Positions 37,601-44,997 of a stretch of DNA of 64,000 nucleotides are shown one piece after another (positions within the stretch are counted from its first letter, which is position 1; each line of letters opens with the position of its first letter). A program made the translations under genes and the position numbers. Origin of the DNA: an uncultured Myxococcales bacterium (GTDB lineage Bacteria; Myxococcota_A; UBA9042); the NCBI GenBank assembly GCA_903842345.1, contig CAIMLR010000049.1:19377-83376 (forward strand), read 5' to 3'. The notes below the pieces were generated by a model. The model had not been told where the DNA came from. It saw only the letters and a list, made by a program, of their open reading frames with translations, and did no database searches.

Positions 37601-37760
37601 GCCCAAGGCCGAGCGGTTCACCGGTGGCGTGTGGTCGACCGGCGCGGAGTTGTTGCTCAATTGGCAGGCCGGCTACGCGCTGGACGGCACGCTGCGCTTG
37701 GGCGCCGGCCACGAATTTCTGACGCAGAGCACATCCTGGTGGCTGGTGCTTGGCATTTGA
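34665..37760 (+). CDS. Exported gluzincin metalloprotease with propeller-like middle and C-terminal barrel-like region
   Basis: The GTG at 34665 has AGGAAGG upstream and starts a signal peptide (LGILLALTALVSVPSYA). The 1031-residue product has a zinc site HEYSH (125-129) with the third ligand Glu163 in FFTEGLATW, so it is a gluzincin of the peptidase MA type. The middle (about 330-700) has propeller-like strands (e.g. VTPDAKWLLYTETRPF, SLSVDGQLLAA). The last 300 residues are alternating-pattern strands rich in Trp, Tyr and Gly with an aromatic-rich end (STSWWLVLGI), as in outer-membrane barrels of the surface-antigen type. I infer an outer-membrane-anchored protease. It starts 19 bases after the E1-alpha stop. 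Confidence 0.75.
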   Translation: MEKRQRWLGILLALTALVSVPSYAGDGAIAWRTLRADGIELTYPHTHEALARRVLATWQDARQTLGQILPLHGGTLQLTLDDYADSANGFATVMPFDHVHLYAYPPSPDSELGDHGDWLRALVFHEYSHILHLGDVQGPPTWVNAVLGRTLMPNAGLPRFFTEGLATWAETRLTGGDAGVAGHGGRVDSPAFMAILRATVLDGGQPDLNELTGSPLRWPRGQGWYLYGSLLVDDLAQTQGPESVRRFIDGISFRLFGLGVQGTARQTWGKSLTRAWHDAQARLRSRVVAQWQERAGVALPDPLTDTQAFQAYVRRHDGDQLTHDGELRGRIRSWPDGQSAVVTHLASDAQFYVIQRIFPDGRVTTLHTCRADCDEVLVTPDAKWLLYTETRPFERLYRFRDLIAAPLDADGHVAGPELQLTAGARLRSPSLSVDGQLLAAVRVEKGRTAIDVLPLPQALTAAQAGDDPPPWVRRVAPAPFGQTLDSPVVLPDGQLLWTAWLGGHRGLETEAKLDAATCAEAEAALAVHVRSPTDAPEIPRWIAAQTCRNFAPRQPPWLGDLQLRRGADDVWYLNGLIEVDGFREAAILTRWGWLPRTRTLTGVTSFAAGREPFTVRHGGRGLDVFHLRKPFWFAPPGEKQAYVDLPYHPTHSDAVEGVYNPLRSAWPRAWRPLLTATGDRLTTEPGGLWLGAQVAGEDALSHWNWLATGQIRDDGTDPIGSLAINITRWEPTWTLDTGYQQGFSWLRRGFNWATTPTDRWGIGARGAWQLPGVRQAWQFDLGWRMVKSSLRDDRYAIRFPYDPGGPPPVEPWTGIDSFVDAGVSYAFGATSPDAGTTERLHSVAVRGSMSDSWTGGARRRIIVSALAANRWPLGRHFVAELTTNVAAIPVSGDTSPSYAVRGIQPLPTNLLAGSGTSGITIRGMPYNAIFRAGDGMAWGTAQVHIPILDIGRGFDTLPLWLGRVRATPFVDGAWAFLPPPKAERFTGGVWSTGAELLLNWQAGYALDGTLRLGAGHEFLTQSTSWWLVLGI

Positions 37761-37822
37761 CCCGGAATAGACTGCGGCGCGCGCGTGTTTGCCCGCGTCC
37801 CATCGAACGACAAAGGAAACCC

Positions 37823-38197
37823 ATGCTCGACCGCCCCATTCTCGACAAAGCCCATCTCTCGCCCGCCGTGCAAGCCACGCTGGAGGCGTTTCATCCGGAC
37901 ATCGTGCGGGAGGTGCAGGAAGCGATCCTGCGGGATCGCGTGGTCATTGTGGGCATGCGCCTGAACGACGCCTGCTTCAAAGCGCGCAAGCTGATGGACG
38001 CCAACGGCGTGCCGCACACGTACCTGGAATACGGCGGTTACTTCTCCGAGTGGCGTCGGCGCCTCGCGCTGAAGATGTGGACCGGCTGGCCCACGTTTCC
38101 GATGGTGTTCGTGCGCGGTACGCTGATTGGCGGCGCGTCGGACGCGAAGAAAGCGTTCGCGGATGGCACCATCAAGGGGCTGCTGGAAGCGCCGTAA
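37823..38197 (+). CDS. Glutaredoxin-like protein with an altered active site
   Basis: The ATG at 37823 with AAAGGA upstream gives 124 residues. The second half is clearly glutaredoxin-like: GWPTFPMVFVRGTLIGG (88-104) matches the cis-Pro and glutathione-site segment of monothiol glutaredoxins. At the usual CPYC/CGFS site the sequence is RLNDACFKARK, so the Cys (51) stands one place after the expected catalytic position if Phe is aligned with the Phe of CGFS. Either the alignment slips by one or thiol chemistry is lost or changed. Glutathione or FeS binding remains possible. It lies alone between a protease gene and a convergent PEGA/TPR gene. Confidence 0.75.
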   Translation: MLDRPILDKAHLSPAVQATLEAFHPDIVREVQEAILRDRVVIVGMRLNDACFKARKLMDANGVPHTYLEYGGYFSEWRRRLALKMWTGWPTFPMVFVRGTLIGGASDAKKAFADGTIKGLLEAP

Positions 38198-38272
38198 GTG
38201 CGAGTGCAACGGCGGATCGCCGCGCTGTTCCCGTGCTGAAAATCGGCAGGGTGCAGCGTCCGCGCGAGAGGG

Positions 38273-39343
38273 TCAGAACGCCAGCGAAACCGCCGCGCCC
38301 GCGCCGCCCTTGCCGTCCATCGTCGGGTACGCGCGCAGGTCCTGCCACCACGGCTTTTGCCGCACGGACGCGCTGCGGTCGATGACCGGTGCCTTGACCG
38401 CCGCGATGATTGTCGCGGTCGCCAACGCCGCGCCCACGCCCAGCGAGATGATCATCGCGTTGCGGCGGAATTCGATTTGGCTGACGAAGGTGTTGCCCTC
38501 GGCGAGGGCGCCTTCGCATTTCTTGCTGTCCGTCAGCTTGCAGCCGTACGTGTCCAGCGTCGCCTGGTACGCGTAGCCTTGGGAGTCAAAGCGCTTGGAG
38601 TACGCGTCGCTGCGTTCCAGCGCGAGAATCCCGAAAATGCCGCCCGCCAGCAGCGACGCGCCCGCCGCGCTGCCCAGAATCCACGTCATCGTGTAGTCGT
38701 GCGGCAACGTCGACGGATCAACCGGCGCCATCAGCACAACGTCGATGACCTTGGTCTCGCCCGCCTGGACCGCCACCGCCGGCCGCACGAACGGCTCGCG
38801 CTTGTCCATCGCCACGCGCACGGCGTGCGTGCCCGCGGTCACTTTGATTTCGCCGTTGGTGTCCGGATCCGCCGGCTGGTCGTCCAGCGTCAGGCGCGCG
38901 CCGGTCGGCAGCCCTTGAAACTTCAGCACGCCCGGTCGCGACGCCAGCAGCGACTTGACCTCGGCCAGCCGCTTGACCGTCTGCTCGCGGTCCTTGGCAA
39001 AGTCCTTCTCCGCGGGCGCCAGGCGCAGGAACGCTTCGTAGTAGATCTGCGCCTTTTCCAGATTGGCCGCACGGTCGCAGGCCTTGGCCAGCGCCAGCGC
39101 GATCAGCGGCTCGCGGTCAAACTTGCCCCACGCCTTCAGGAACAGTTGCTGCGCGGCGTCATAGTCGCCGGCCTTGAACGCGGCCTTGCCTTGATTGAAG
39201 ATCTCAATCGCCTCGTCGCGCGCGTGCGCCTGATCGGTCGTGAGCGCGGCTGGCTGGGCAAGCGCGGGCAGCGCGAGCGCCATCAGCAGCGCCAGCAGCG
39301 GCAACCGTGTCCAGAATCCCGAGCTTTTGTGTCGCAACAGCAT
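38273..39343 (-). CDS. TPR plus PEGA-domain envelope protein
   Basis: The ATG at 39343 starts a clean signal peptide (LPLLALLMALALPALA); a longer frame reaches 39433. The 356-residue product has TPR-like helices (about 40-130), a PEGA domain (about 136-205: LKFQGLPTGARLTLDDQP, AGTHAVRV), then hydrophobic segments at about 220-242 and 297-317 and a short tail. PEGA domains are extracytoplasmic beta-rich modules common in surface and kinase-associated proteins of Myxococcota. The Ser/Thr kinase gene lies just upstream on the same strand (110 bases), so the two may be co-expressed. It has the same plan as the protein at 1071-2201. Confidence 0.8.
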   Translation of the reverse strand: MLLRHKSSGFWTRLPLLALLMALALPALAQPAALTTDQAHARDEAIEIFNQGKAAFKAGDYDAAQQLFLKAWGKFDREPLIALALAKACDRAANLEKAQIYYEAFLRLAPAEKDFAKDREQTVKRLAEVKSLLASRPGVLKFQGLPTGARLTLDDQPADPDTNGEIKVTAGTHAVRVAMDKREPFVRPAVAVQAGETKVIDVVLMAPVDPSTLPHDYTMTWILGSAAGASLLAGGIFGILALERSDAYSKRFDSQGYAYQATLDTYGCKLTDSKKCEGALAEGNTFVSQIEFRRNAMIISLGVGAALATATIIAAVKAPVIDRSASVRQKPWWQDLRAYPTMDGKGGAGAAVSLAF

Positions 39344-39453
39344 GTCCAGCCTGACCGCCGCCGCGTGAGGGGCGTGCGAGCGTCCCTTCGGTGTCGCGCA
39401 GGCCGGGGGCCTCGTCAAACTTTTTGCCGGCAAATTGTCGCCCAGACCAATCG

Positions 39454-41028
39454 CTACTTCTTGGGCGGATCGGCGCGATCGTCGTCCAAGCGGAACGCTT
39501 CATGGTTGTGGCCGTGATCGGGCGTCCGATCGTGGCTGCGATCGTGGGCATTCGGGTCGCGTGCGGGCTCGACTTTGGCCTCGGGCTTGACCTCGATCTT
39601 CGGCTCGACCTTCGGCTCGGCTTTGACCGCCTCAGGCCGTACCACGTCGTGGCGCGCTTCCGGTTCCTTGCGGTGCGCTTCCGGTTCGGGTTTCGCCGCA
39701 GCTTCTCCCTTCGGCGTCGCCGGTTCAGGCTTGGGCACAGGCGCGGCGAGCGGCGCGGGTACCGGCACCGGCGCAGGCGGGTCGACAACCGCTGGCGCGA
39801 CGATGGCAACCGGCGCTGGCGTCGCCACAACGGCCGGAGCTGCGGCCTTGATTTCAGCGGCGGCGGGAGCGCGCGTCGGTCCCATCAGCGCCACCGCTGC
39901 GGTTGCCGCGAGCACGAGCGCAAACGCGCTTCCGGCGATCCAGAGTGGCTTGCGGCTGGGCGGCGCGGTGACCGGCAGCGCGCTCGTCAACGTCAACGCC
40001 TCGTCCTGCACTGGCACCACACGCGTCGCGCGATCTTCCTGGACCGGCGCGATGTCCGCGGAAGGCGACGGCCGCCGCGCGGTCTCCGCGATACGCACCA
40101 GCTTCGTGGCCAGTTCCGCGGTCGTCTGTGGCCGCTGCCGCGGATCCTTCGCCAGGCACTGCAGCACCAGCGCTTCCAACTCCCGCGGCACTTCGCGCAG
40201 CGCACCTTCGCGGATGAACGGCGGCGGCAGATCCTTGATGTGCTTCACCAGAACCGTCATCGGCGTGTCGCCCGTGAACGGCGGCTGGCCAACGAGCGCC
40301 TCAAACGCCAGCACGCCCAGCGCGTACACATCGCTGCGGTCGTCGATCGGCTCGCCCTTTGCTTGCTCGGGGGACATGTAGGTCGGCGTGCCCATGATCA
40401 TGCCGGTCTCTGTCAGGTTGCCTTCCCCGGATTCCTTCTGCTGCTTGGCGATGCCGAAATCGAGCACTTTCACAAAGTCCGCGTCGCCCGCTACTGACAG
40501 CAGCATGACGTTTTCCGGCTTGAGGTCGCGGTGGATCAGTCCGGCGGCATGCGCCTCCGTCAGCGAATGGCACACCTGCGTGAGGATGCGCACCAACTGC
40601 GGCCAGGGCAGCGCGCCCTTGGTGTCAAAGCGGTGGCCCAGCGTCTCGCCCTCGATGTACTCCATCGCCAGGTACAGCGCGCCGTCCGCGTGGGTGCCAA
40701 AATCGAAGACGCGAATCGTATTGGGATGGCGCAGCCGGCTCACCGCCTGCGCTTCGCCGGAGAATCGCTTGACGTGTTCCAGCGAGCTCAGATGGTCGGC
40801 GCGCAGGACTTTGACTGCGACGACCTGGTTCATGTTGAGCTGCGTGCACCGGTAGACCGCGCCAAACCCGCCGATGCCGAGCACGGCGTCAATGCGGTAG
40901 CGGTCGGCGATCAAAGTGCCAAGCGGGTACGTTTGGCGCGAGGAGGCGGCCACGGGCATCGTATGCGCGCCGTCCTTGGGACAGATGGCGTCCGGCATTT
41001 CTTCAGAGCATTTGGGGCAAACGCGCAT
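39454..41028 (-). CDS. Ser/Thr protein kinase with N-terminal zinc ribbon and His-rich tail
   Basis: The ATG at 41028 makes the zinc ribbon (CPKCSEE ... ICPKDG, residues 4-20) start at the N-terminus, as in many myxobacterial kinases; a longer frame reaches 41085. The 524-residue protein has the kinase domain at about 44-310: GIGGFG (51-56), Lys73, HRDLKPENV (166-174), DFG (190-192), SPE (219-221). A single TM helix follows (361-383), then a long Pro/Ala/Glu/Lys segment and a His/Asp-rich end (HDRSHDRTPDHGHNHE). All catalytic residues are present. The His-rich outside tail may bind metal, which is inference. The PEGA/TPR gene follows it. Confidence 0.92.
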   Translation of the reverse strand: MRVCPKCSEEMPDAICPKDGAHTMPVAASSRQTYPLGTLIADRYRIDAVLGIGGFGAVYRCTQLNMNQVVAVKVLRADHLSSLEHVKRFSGEAQAVSRLRHPNTIRVFDFGTHADGALYLAMEYIEGETLGHRFDTKGALPWPQLVRILTQVCHSLTEAHAAGLIHRDLKPENVMLLSVAGDADFVKVLDFGIAKQQKESGEGNLTETGMIMGTPTYMSPEQAKGEPIDDRSDVYALGVLAFEALVGQPPFTGDTPMTVLVKHIKDLPPPFIREGALREVPRELEALVLQCLAKDPRQRPQTTAELATKLVRIAETARRPSPSADIAPVQEDRATRVVPVQDEALTLTSALPVTAPPSRKPLWIAGSAFALVLAATAAVALMGPTRAPAAAEIKAAAPAVVATPAPVAIVAPAVVDPPAPVPVPAPLAAPVPKPEPATPKGEAAAKPEPEAHRKEPEARHDVVRPEAVKAEPKVEPKIEVKPEAKVEPARDPNAHDRSHDRTPDHGHNHEAFRLDDDRADPPKK

Positions 41029-41207
41029 CGGGTGTTCCAAAAAGTTGGGCGTGCAGACCGGCAAGCCGCAGAAAGAACTTACCATGTGGGGCTGGCTGAA
41101 ACAAATGGCTGTGACGTTGCGGGGAAGACTCCGCTTGACGCACAGCGCGCAAATCCTAACCTACAGGACGAACTGCCGTGCTACCGCGGCCATTCCCATG
41201 AGGCCTT

Positions 41208-41495
41208 ATGCCCGCATACGACTACCGGTGCCAGAACTGCCAGAAAGTGTTTGAGAAGAACCAGCGCATCAGCGAACCCGCCGGCGCAACGTGCCCGGAC
41301 TGCGGCAGCGTTGACTGCATGCGGCTTATCACCGGCGGCACGTTCCACTTGAAGGGCAGCGGTTGGTACGCGAGCGATTACGGTGGCAAGACGTCGCCGC
41401 CGGTTGAAGCTGCGCCCGCGAGCGAAGGCGGCGGCTGCGGCAAAGCGGAGTGCGGTACGGGCGCGTGCGCGGCGATGGGCGGCGACGTCAACTAG
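41208..41495 (+). CDS. FmdB-family zinc ribbon protein
   Basis: The 95-residue protein begins MPAYDYRCQNC and has the two Cys pairs (C8/C11 and C29/C32) of the FmdB zinc ribbon, followed by the conserved FHLKGSGWYASDY segment and a Cys-rich tail (GGGCGKAECGTGAC). FmdB-like proteins are small putative regulatory proteins of unknown mechanism. The tail has four further Cys residues that might bind a second metal. It is preceded by GAGG and divergent from the kinase gene. Confidence 0.88.
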   Translation: MPAYDYRCQNCQKVFEKNQRISEPAGATCPDCGSVDCMRLITGGTFHLKGSGWYASDYGGKTSPPVEAAPASEGGGCGKAECGTGACAAMGGDVN

Positions 41496-41515
41496 CTGAA
41501 ATCAAACAGCTGCGT

Positions 41516-43318
41516 CTAGTTGGCCGGCGCTGGCTGGGTGTTGTGCAGGCGTCGCAGTCGCCGTTCCTTGGCGCGCTGCAGCAGCTTCTGCCACTCCTTG
41601 TTGCCGTCGCGCTCGTCGGCGTCAGGCCCCAGCATCTCCGACGATTGGGCGCGCGCAACCTGCACGATCCGCCCCGGATGCGGAACCGCGGCGACCAGCG
41701 TCAGGAGCCACAGCGCGGTCGCGCCCAGCGCCACCGTCCACACTGCCAGCCGCTCGGCCAACGGTTCGCGCTGCGCGCCGATCGCGTGCGGCAGTCGCAA
41801 CGTCAGCAGCCACGGTACGATGCACAGGCCGAGGAAGAGGGTCGCTGACGTCCAGTCGCTCCAGCCCAGCGCGCGGCCCACGCTCGGCGAGAAATTGCCC
41901 AGCAGCCACAGCGGCCACCCCAGCTCCAGCACCGGCCGTTCCAGCTTGGTGAAGTGGTAGGGAAACGTCGCAATCGTCGGCATCGTGAGGATCAGCCCGA
42001 TGGCGATGCTGCTGAGGAGCAGCGCGCGCAGCGGCCGGGCGAGGCGCGGCGGACGGAGCGCGTAGGCGAGGCCAGGCGCGAGCAGCGGCAGGATCGGGAT
42101 CAGGTGGCGCGCGTAGGCGGAATCGCCGCCCTTCCAATCGGAGAACCCGCTGACCGTGAGCGCGTAGGCAAGGGCGATGAGCGCGAGCGCGATGGCGTCG
42201 AGGCGGCGGGTCTCGGTGAGCTTGGGATCGCGCGCCGCCGCCAGCAGGCCAGCGACCGCGGGCAGCAGCCACGGCGCGTGGTAGAAGAGGCCGCGGCTCG
42301 GGCCGATCAGCAACAGCCAGAGGATGTCCAACTGCGGCGCGTGGAAACCGAAAAGGCCGCTGCCGTGCATGGCGGCGAAGCCCTTGTCGCCCTTGAACTG
42401 GTAGGCGAACCGCAGCGGATCGCCCAGCATCCACGCGTTGTGGGCGAACTGCATGAGCACGCCGAGGGCGACCATCGCGACGATGGGCAGCACCGCTTGG
42501 ATGCGCGCCCGCGGTGCCAAGCCGGCAGATTCGGGCAGGGCCCGCGCGCCCGCCCACAGCACCACGAGACCGCTCAGGATGAACACCGGCGTGTCGACAA
42601 GCCCGGCGAAACCGAGCAGCGCGCCCACCGCGAACCGCCGCCGCAGGGAACTCGCCCCGGTTTCCGGCATCGCCAGCAGGTAGGCCGCCGCGCCGATGCA
42701 CGCCGCCGCCAGCGCGTGACCAAAGAAGAGCGTCGCGTACGCGAAGAGCGGACTCGCCAAGCCGAGCGCCAACGTCGTGACCGCGGCGATGCGCGGCGTC
42801 ATGCCGAGCGTGGCGAGATAGCGCGCCAGCAGCCACAGCATCAGCCAGCACGGGAGCGTCACGGTGAGCAGGCACGCGATGACGCCAAAGAGCCACAGGT
42901 CGTCGCCTGCCACTTCCGGATGGAATGCCCGCACGATGGGGTAGAGCGGCAAGGCCAGGAGCGCCAAGCCCGGCGCCTTGTCCATGTAGATGTGGCCACG
43001 GTATTCGCTGCGATCGATGGGAATGCTGCCGTGGATCTTGCAGACGTCGTCCAGCTCCGGGCGACCGGTCTCCGCGACGGCCTGGACGAAATACAGGCGG
43101 ATCGACTCGTTGGTGGTCTGCAGTTGCGGCCAGAAGTGCGTGTACCAGACCCACGCCAGCAGGACGGCCGCCATGACGACGCCAAAACGCCGACCCAAAC
43201 GGGGTGATTCCAGTGTGCTGCGCGTGTTGCCTGCCAAGCCGCCCTCCGCCCTGAACGGTAGCGGGTGACGGCCAAAAAGGCGAGCCGTGGCGCCAAAGGC
43301 GGTTGAGGGTTCTTGCAC
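41516..43318 (-). CDS. Polytopic membrane protein, GT-C glycosyltransferase-like
   Basis: Up to 600 residues from a GTG at 43318; the first 48 are polar and the ATG at 43174 could be the real start. About 11-12 TM segments follow. The first loop carries an acidic motif after TM1 (RPELDDVCK) and then YRGHIYMDKAPGLALLALPLY, which resembles the first-loop region of GT-C enzymes of the PMT/ArnT group that move sugars from polyprenyl phosphates. The C-terminal tail is soluble and basic (LLQRAKERRLRRL). The donor and acceptor are unknown. I call it GT-C-like on topology and that loop only. Confidence 0.65.
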   Translation of the reverse strand: MQEPSTAFGATARLFGRHPLPFRAEGGLAGNTRSTLESPRLGRRFGVVMAAVLLAWVWYTHFWPQLQTTNESIRLYFVQAVAETGRPELDDVCKIHGSIPIDRSEYRGHIYMDKAPGLALLALPLYPIVRAFHPEVAGDDLWLFGVIACLLTVTLPCWLMLWLLARYLATLGMTPRIAAVTTLALGLASPLFAYATLFFGHALAAACIGAAAYLLAMPETGASSLRRRFAVGALLGFAGLVDTPVFILSGLVVLWAGARALPESAGLAPRARIQAVLPIVAMVALGVLMQFAHNAWMLGDPLRFAYQFKGDKGFAAMHGSGLFGFHAPQLDILWLLLIGPSRGLFYHAPWLLPAVAGLLAAARDPKLTETRRLDAIALALIALAYALTVSGFSDWKGGDSAYARHLIPILPLLAPGLAYALRPPRLARPLRALLLSSIAIGLILTMPTIATFPYHFTKLERPVLELGWPLWLLGNFSPSVGRALGWSDWTSATLFLGLCIVPWLLTLRLPHAIGAQREPLAERLAVWTVALGATALWLLTLVAAVPHPGRIVQVARAQSSEMLGPDADERDGNKEWQKLLQRAKERRLRRLHNTQPAPAN

Positions 43319-43341
43319 CGATCCAGTCCCCGGGCTATGCT
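43313..43341 (+). promoter_or_regulatory. Possible promoter of the GYF_2-like gene
   Basis: TTGCAC (43313-43318), a 17-base spacer and TATGCT (43336-43341) precede the gene by about 155 bases. It shares its form with the candidate at 17587-17615. The rest of the 180-base gap holds no recognisable feature. Confidence 0.33.
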
Positions 43342-43497
43342 CGCGTACGTCTGCGACCTCAGCGATGACAAGGGCAAGACGCTCGAGTCACGTTGCAGCG
43401 CCAACGGCAAGGGATTGCAACGACTTGGCGATAGTGCCGCGAGCGGTGGGCTCACAGGCTGCAGGATCGAACGGGTACGGAGCATTTGGAGCAAATC

Positions 43498-43947
43498 ATG
43501 ACGTTCTACATTCAGCGCGACGGTCAGCCCAAAGAATTCGCCATCACGGCGCTGATCGAGATGGTCAAGAATGGCACGCTTCGCTCGGACGAATACGTGT
43601 TCGATGGCCGCACGCAGAAGTGGGTTGGCGCGACGCAAGTGGCTGAGCTGGCGTCCGCGTGGCGCGACAAGCAGACTTCTGGCGTCACGGCGGCGGCTCC
43701 GGCCAATCCCGCGATGGCTCCGGCGGGCGCGGCTCCCGGTGGCGACAAGAAGCGCTCCAAGAAGTTCAGCGAGACGTCGTGGTTCATGTCCGCGGTCACG
43801 TACGAAGAAGGCGGCCTGACGCCGTCAGAATTGCCGCCGATGGAAGCGGGCGACAAGTTTGAGAACCTGCCGCCGGTTCCGGATGAGCTTCGCAAGAAGT
43901 TCTCCTTGACGATTGGCGACCTGGACGACGGCAAGAAGAAGAAGTAG
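43498..43947 (+). CDS. GYF_2 (DUF4339)-like domain protein
   Basis: The ATG at 43498 has GGAG six bases upstream; 149 residues. The first 55 residues (FYIQRDGQPKEFAITALIEMV ... EYVFDGRTQKWVGATQ) fit the GYF_2/DUF4339 pattern of a small fold that binds peptides: aromatic start, Gly-rich turn, helix, and a late Trp. A Pro/Ala linker with a Lys cluster and a C-terminal region with SSWFMSAVT-type hydrophobic residues and a Lys-rich end follow. No TM or signal. The partner is unknown; GYF_2 domains often sit in membrane or secretion-linked proteins. Confidence 0.7.
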   Translation: MTFYIQRDGQPKEFAITALIEMVKNGTLRSDEYVFDGRTQKWVGATQVAELASAWRDKQTSGVTAAAPANPAMAPAGAAPGGDKKRSKKFSETSWFMSAVTYEEGGLTPSELPPMEAGDKFENLPPVPDELRKKFSLTIGDLDDGKKKK

Positions 43948-44040
43948 CAGCCCGTCCTCGGTGCCTGCCTGTGACGAACGCGCGGCGACACCCGGTGATG
44001 GGTCATCGAGCCAAGCGCTCTTGGCTCAGGGTGGCACGCC

Positions 44041-44991
44041 ATGTTGACTCGTCGGTTGCCCAACACGGACCTTGATCTTTCCGTTATCGGCATGGGCTGC
44101 TGGGCCATGGGCGGCCTCTGGTGGGGCGACGATGTGACCGACACGCGGTCGATCGCCGCCGTTGAGCAGGCCCTCGCATCCGGCATCAATTGGTTTGACA
44201 CCGCGCCGCTTTACGGCCACGGCCGCGCCGATGAAGTGCTGGTCCGCGCGCTCGGCGCCCGCAAACATGACGTCATTCTCGCCACCAAAGTCGGCGTCCG
44301 CTGGGACGGCGAGGGCGAGCATGCGCACAGCGCGCTCACGCGTGAGTGGATTCGCACGGACGTTGAGGCGAGCCTGCGCCGCTTGGGCGTCGACCGCATT
44401 GACCTGCTGCAGGTGCACTGGCCGTGCGAGCTGGGCACGCCGTTGGCGGAGTCGATGGGCGAGCTGGAGAAGCTGCGCAGCGAAGGCAAGGTGCGGTACG
44501 TTGGCCTGTGCAACTACGACGTCGCCGCGCTGACGGAAGCGCGCCAGTACGTGCCGATTGTCTCGCTGCAGTCGCCGTACTCGATGCTGCGCCGCGAATT
44601 GGAGCAGGAGTTGCTGCCGTATTGCCACCGTGAACAGCTGGGCGTGCTCGCGTATGAACCGCTGTGCCGCGGCCTCCTGACTGGCAAGTTCGCGGCCAAC
44701 AAGCGTTTTCCAGAGAGCGACCTGCGCGCACGCGACGACCGTTTCCAAGGCTCGCGGTTCCTGCGGGCGTTGACCATCGTGTCGCGGCTGGAGCTTATCG
44801 CCAAGCGCAGGAAAGTGCCGATCGCCGCGCTCGCGCTGGGATGGGCGATTCGCCAGCCGGGGATGACGGCGGTGATTGCGGGCGCGAAAGGACCAGAGCA
44901 GGTGGCCGAGCACGTGCGGACGCTGGAGATCCTCGACGACGCGACCCTGTGGGGCGAAGTAGACCGCGTGGTTGCCGCGTATCGCGGGTAG
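44041..44991 (+). CDS. Aldo/keto reductase
   Basis: The 316-residue NAD(P)H-dependent oxidoreductase has a TIM barrel. The catalytic set is visible: Asp53 and Tyr58 in FDTAPLYGHG, Lys83 in ATKVG and His126 in QVHWP. The coenzyme region near the end (VIAGAKGPEQVAEHV) is also conserved. It belongs to the AKR group of general stress protein 69/YajO type, but the substrate cannot be told. It stands alone, convergent with the LolD-like gene, seven bases apart. Confidence 0.92.
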   Translation: MLTRRLPNTDLDLSVIGMGCWAMGGLWWGDDVTDTRSIAAVEQALASGINWFDTAPLYGHGRADEVLVRALGARKHDVILATKVGVRWDGEGEHAHSALTREWIRTDVEASLRRLGVDRIDLLQVHWPCELGTPLAESMGELEKLRSEGKVRYVGLCNYDVAALTEARQYVPIVSLQSPYSMLRRELEQELLPYCHREQLGVLAYEPLCRGLLTGKFAANKRFPESDLRARDDRFQGSRFLRALTIVSRLELIAKRRKVPIAALALGWAIRQPGMTAVIAGAKGPEQVAEHVRTLEILDDATLWGEVDRVVAAYRG

Positions 44992-44997
44992 CCGACC

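Noticed and set aside
34392..37712. A 1106-codon minus-strand frame opposite the metalloprotease.
   Set aside because: Very Arg/Pro/Ala-rich, no recognisable motif, while the plus strand has HEYSH, a signal peptide and a strong ribosome site.
38210..38222. CGGCG-GAT-CGCCG hairpin after the glutaredoxin-like gene.
   Set aside because: Only five base pairs and no T-run; expected often by chance in such GC-rich DNA.
44031..44047. TGGCACGCCATGTTG, like a sigma-54 promoter.
   Set aside because: Spacing is off by one from the -24/-12 consensus and it overlaps the start codon of the aldo/keto reductase.
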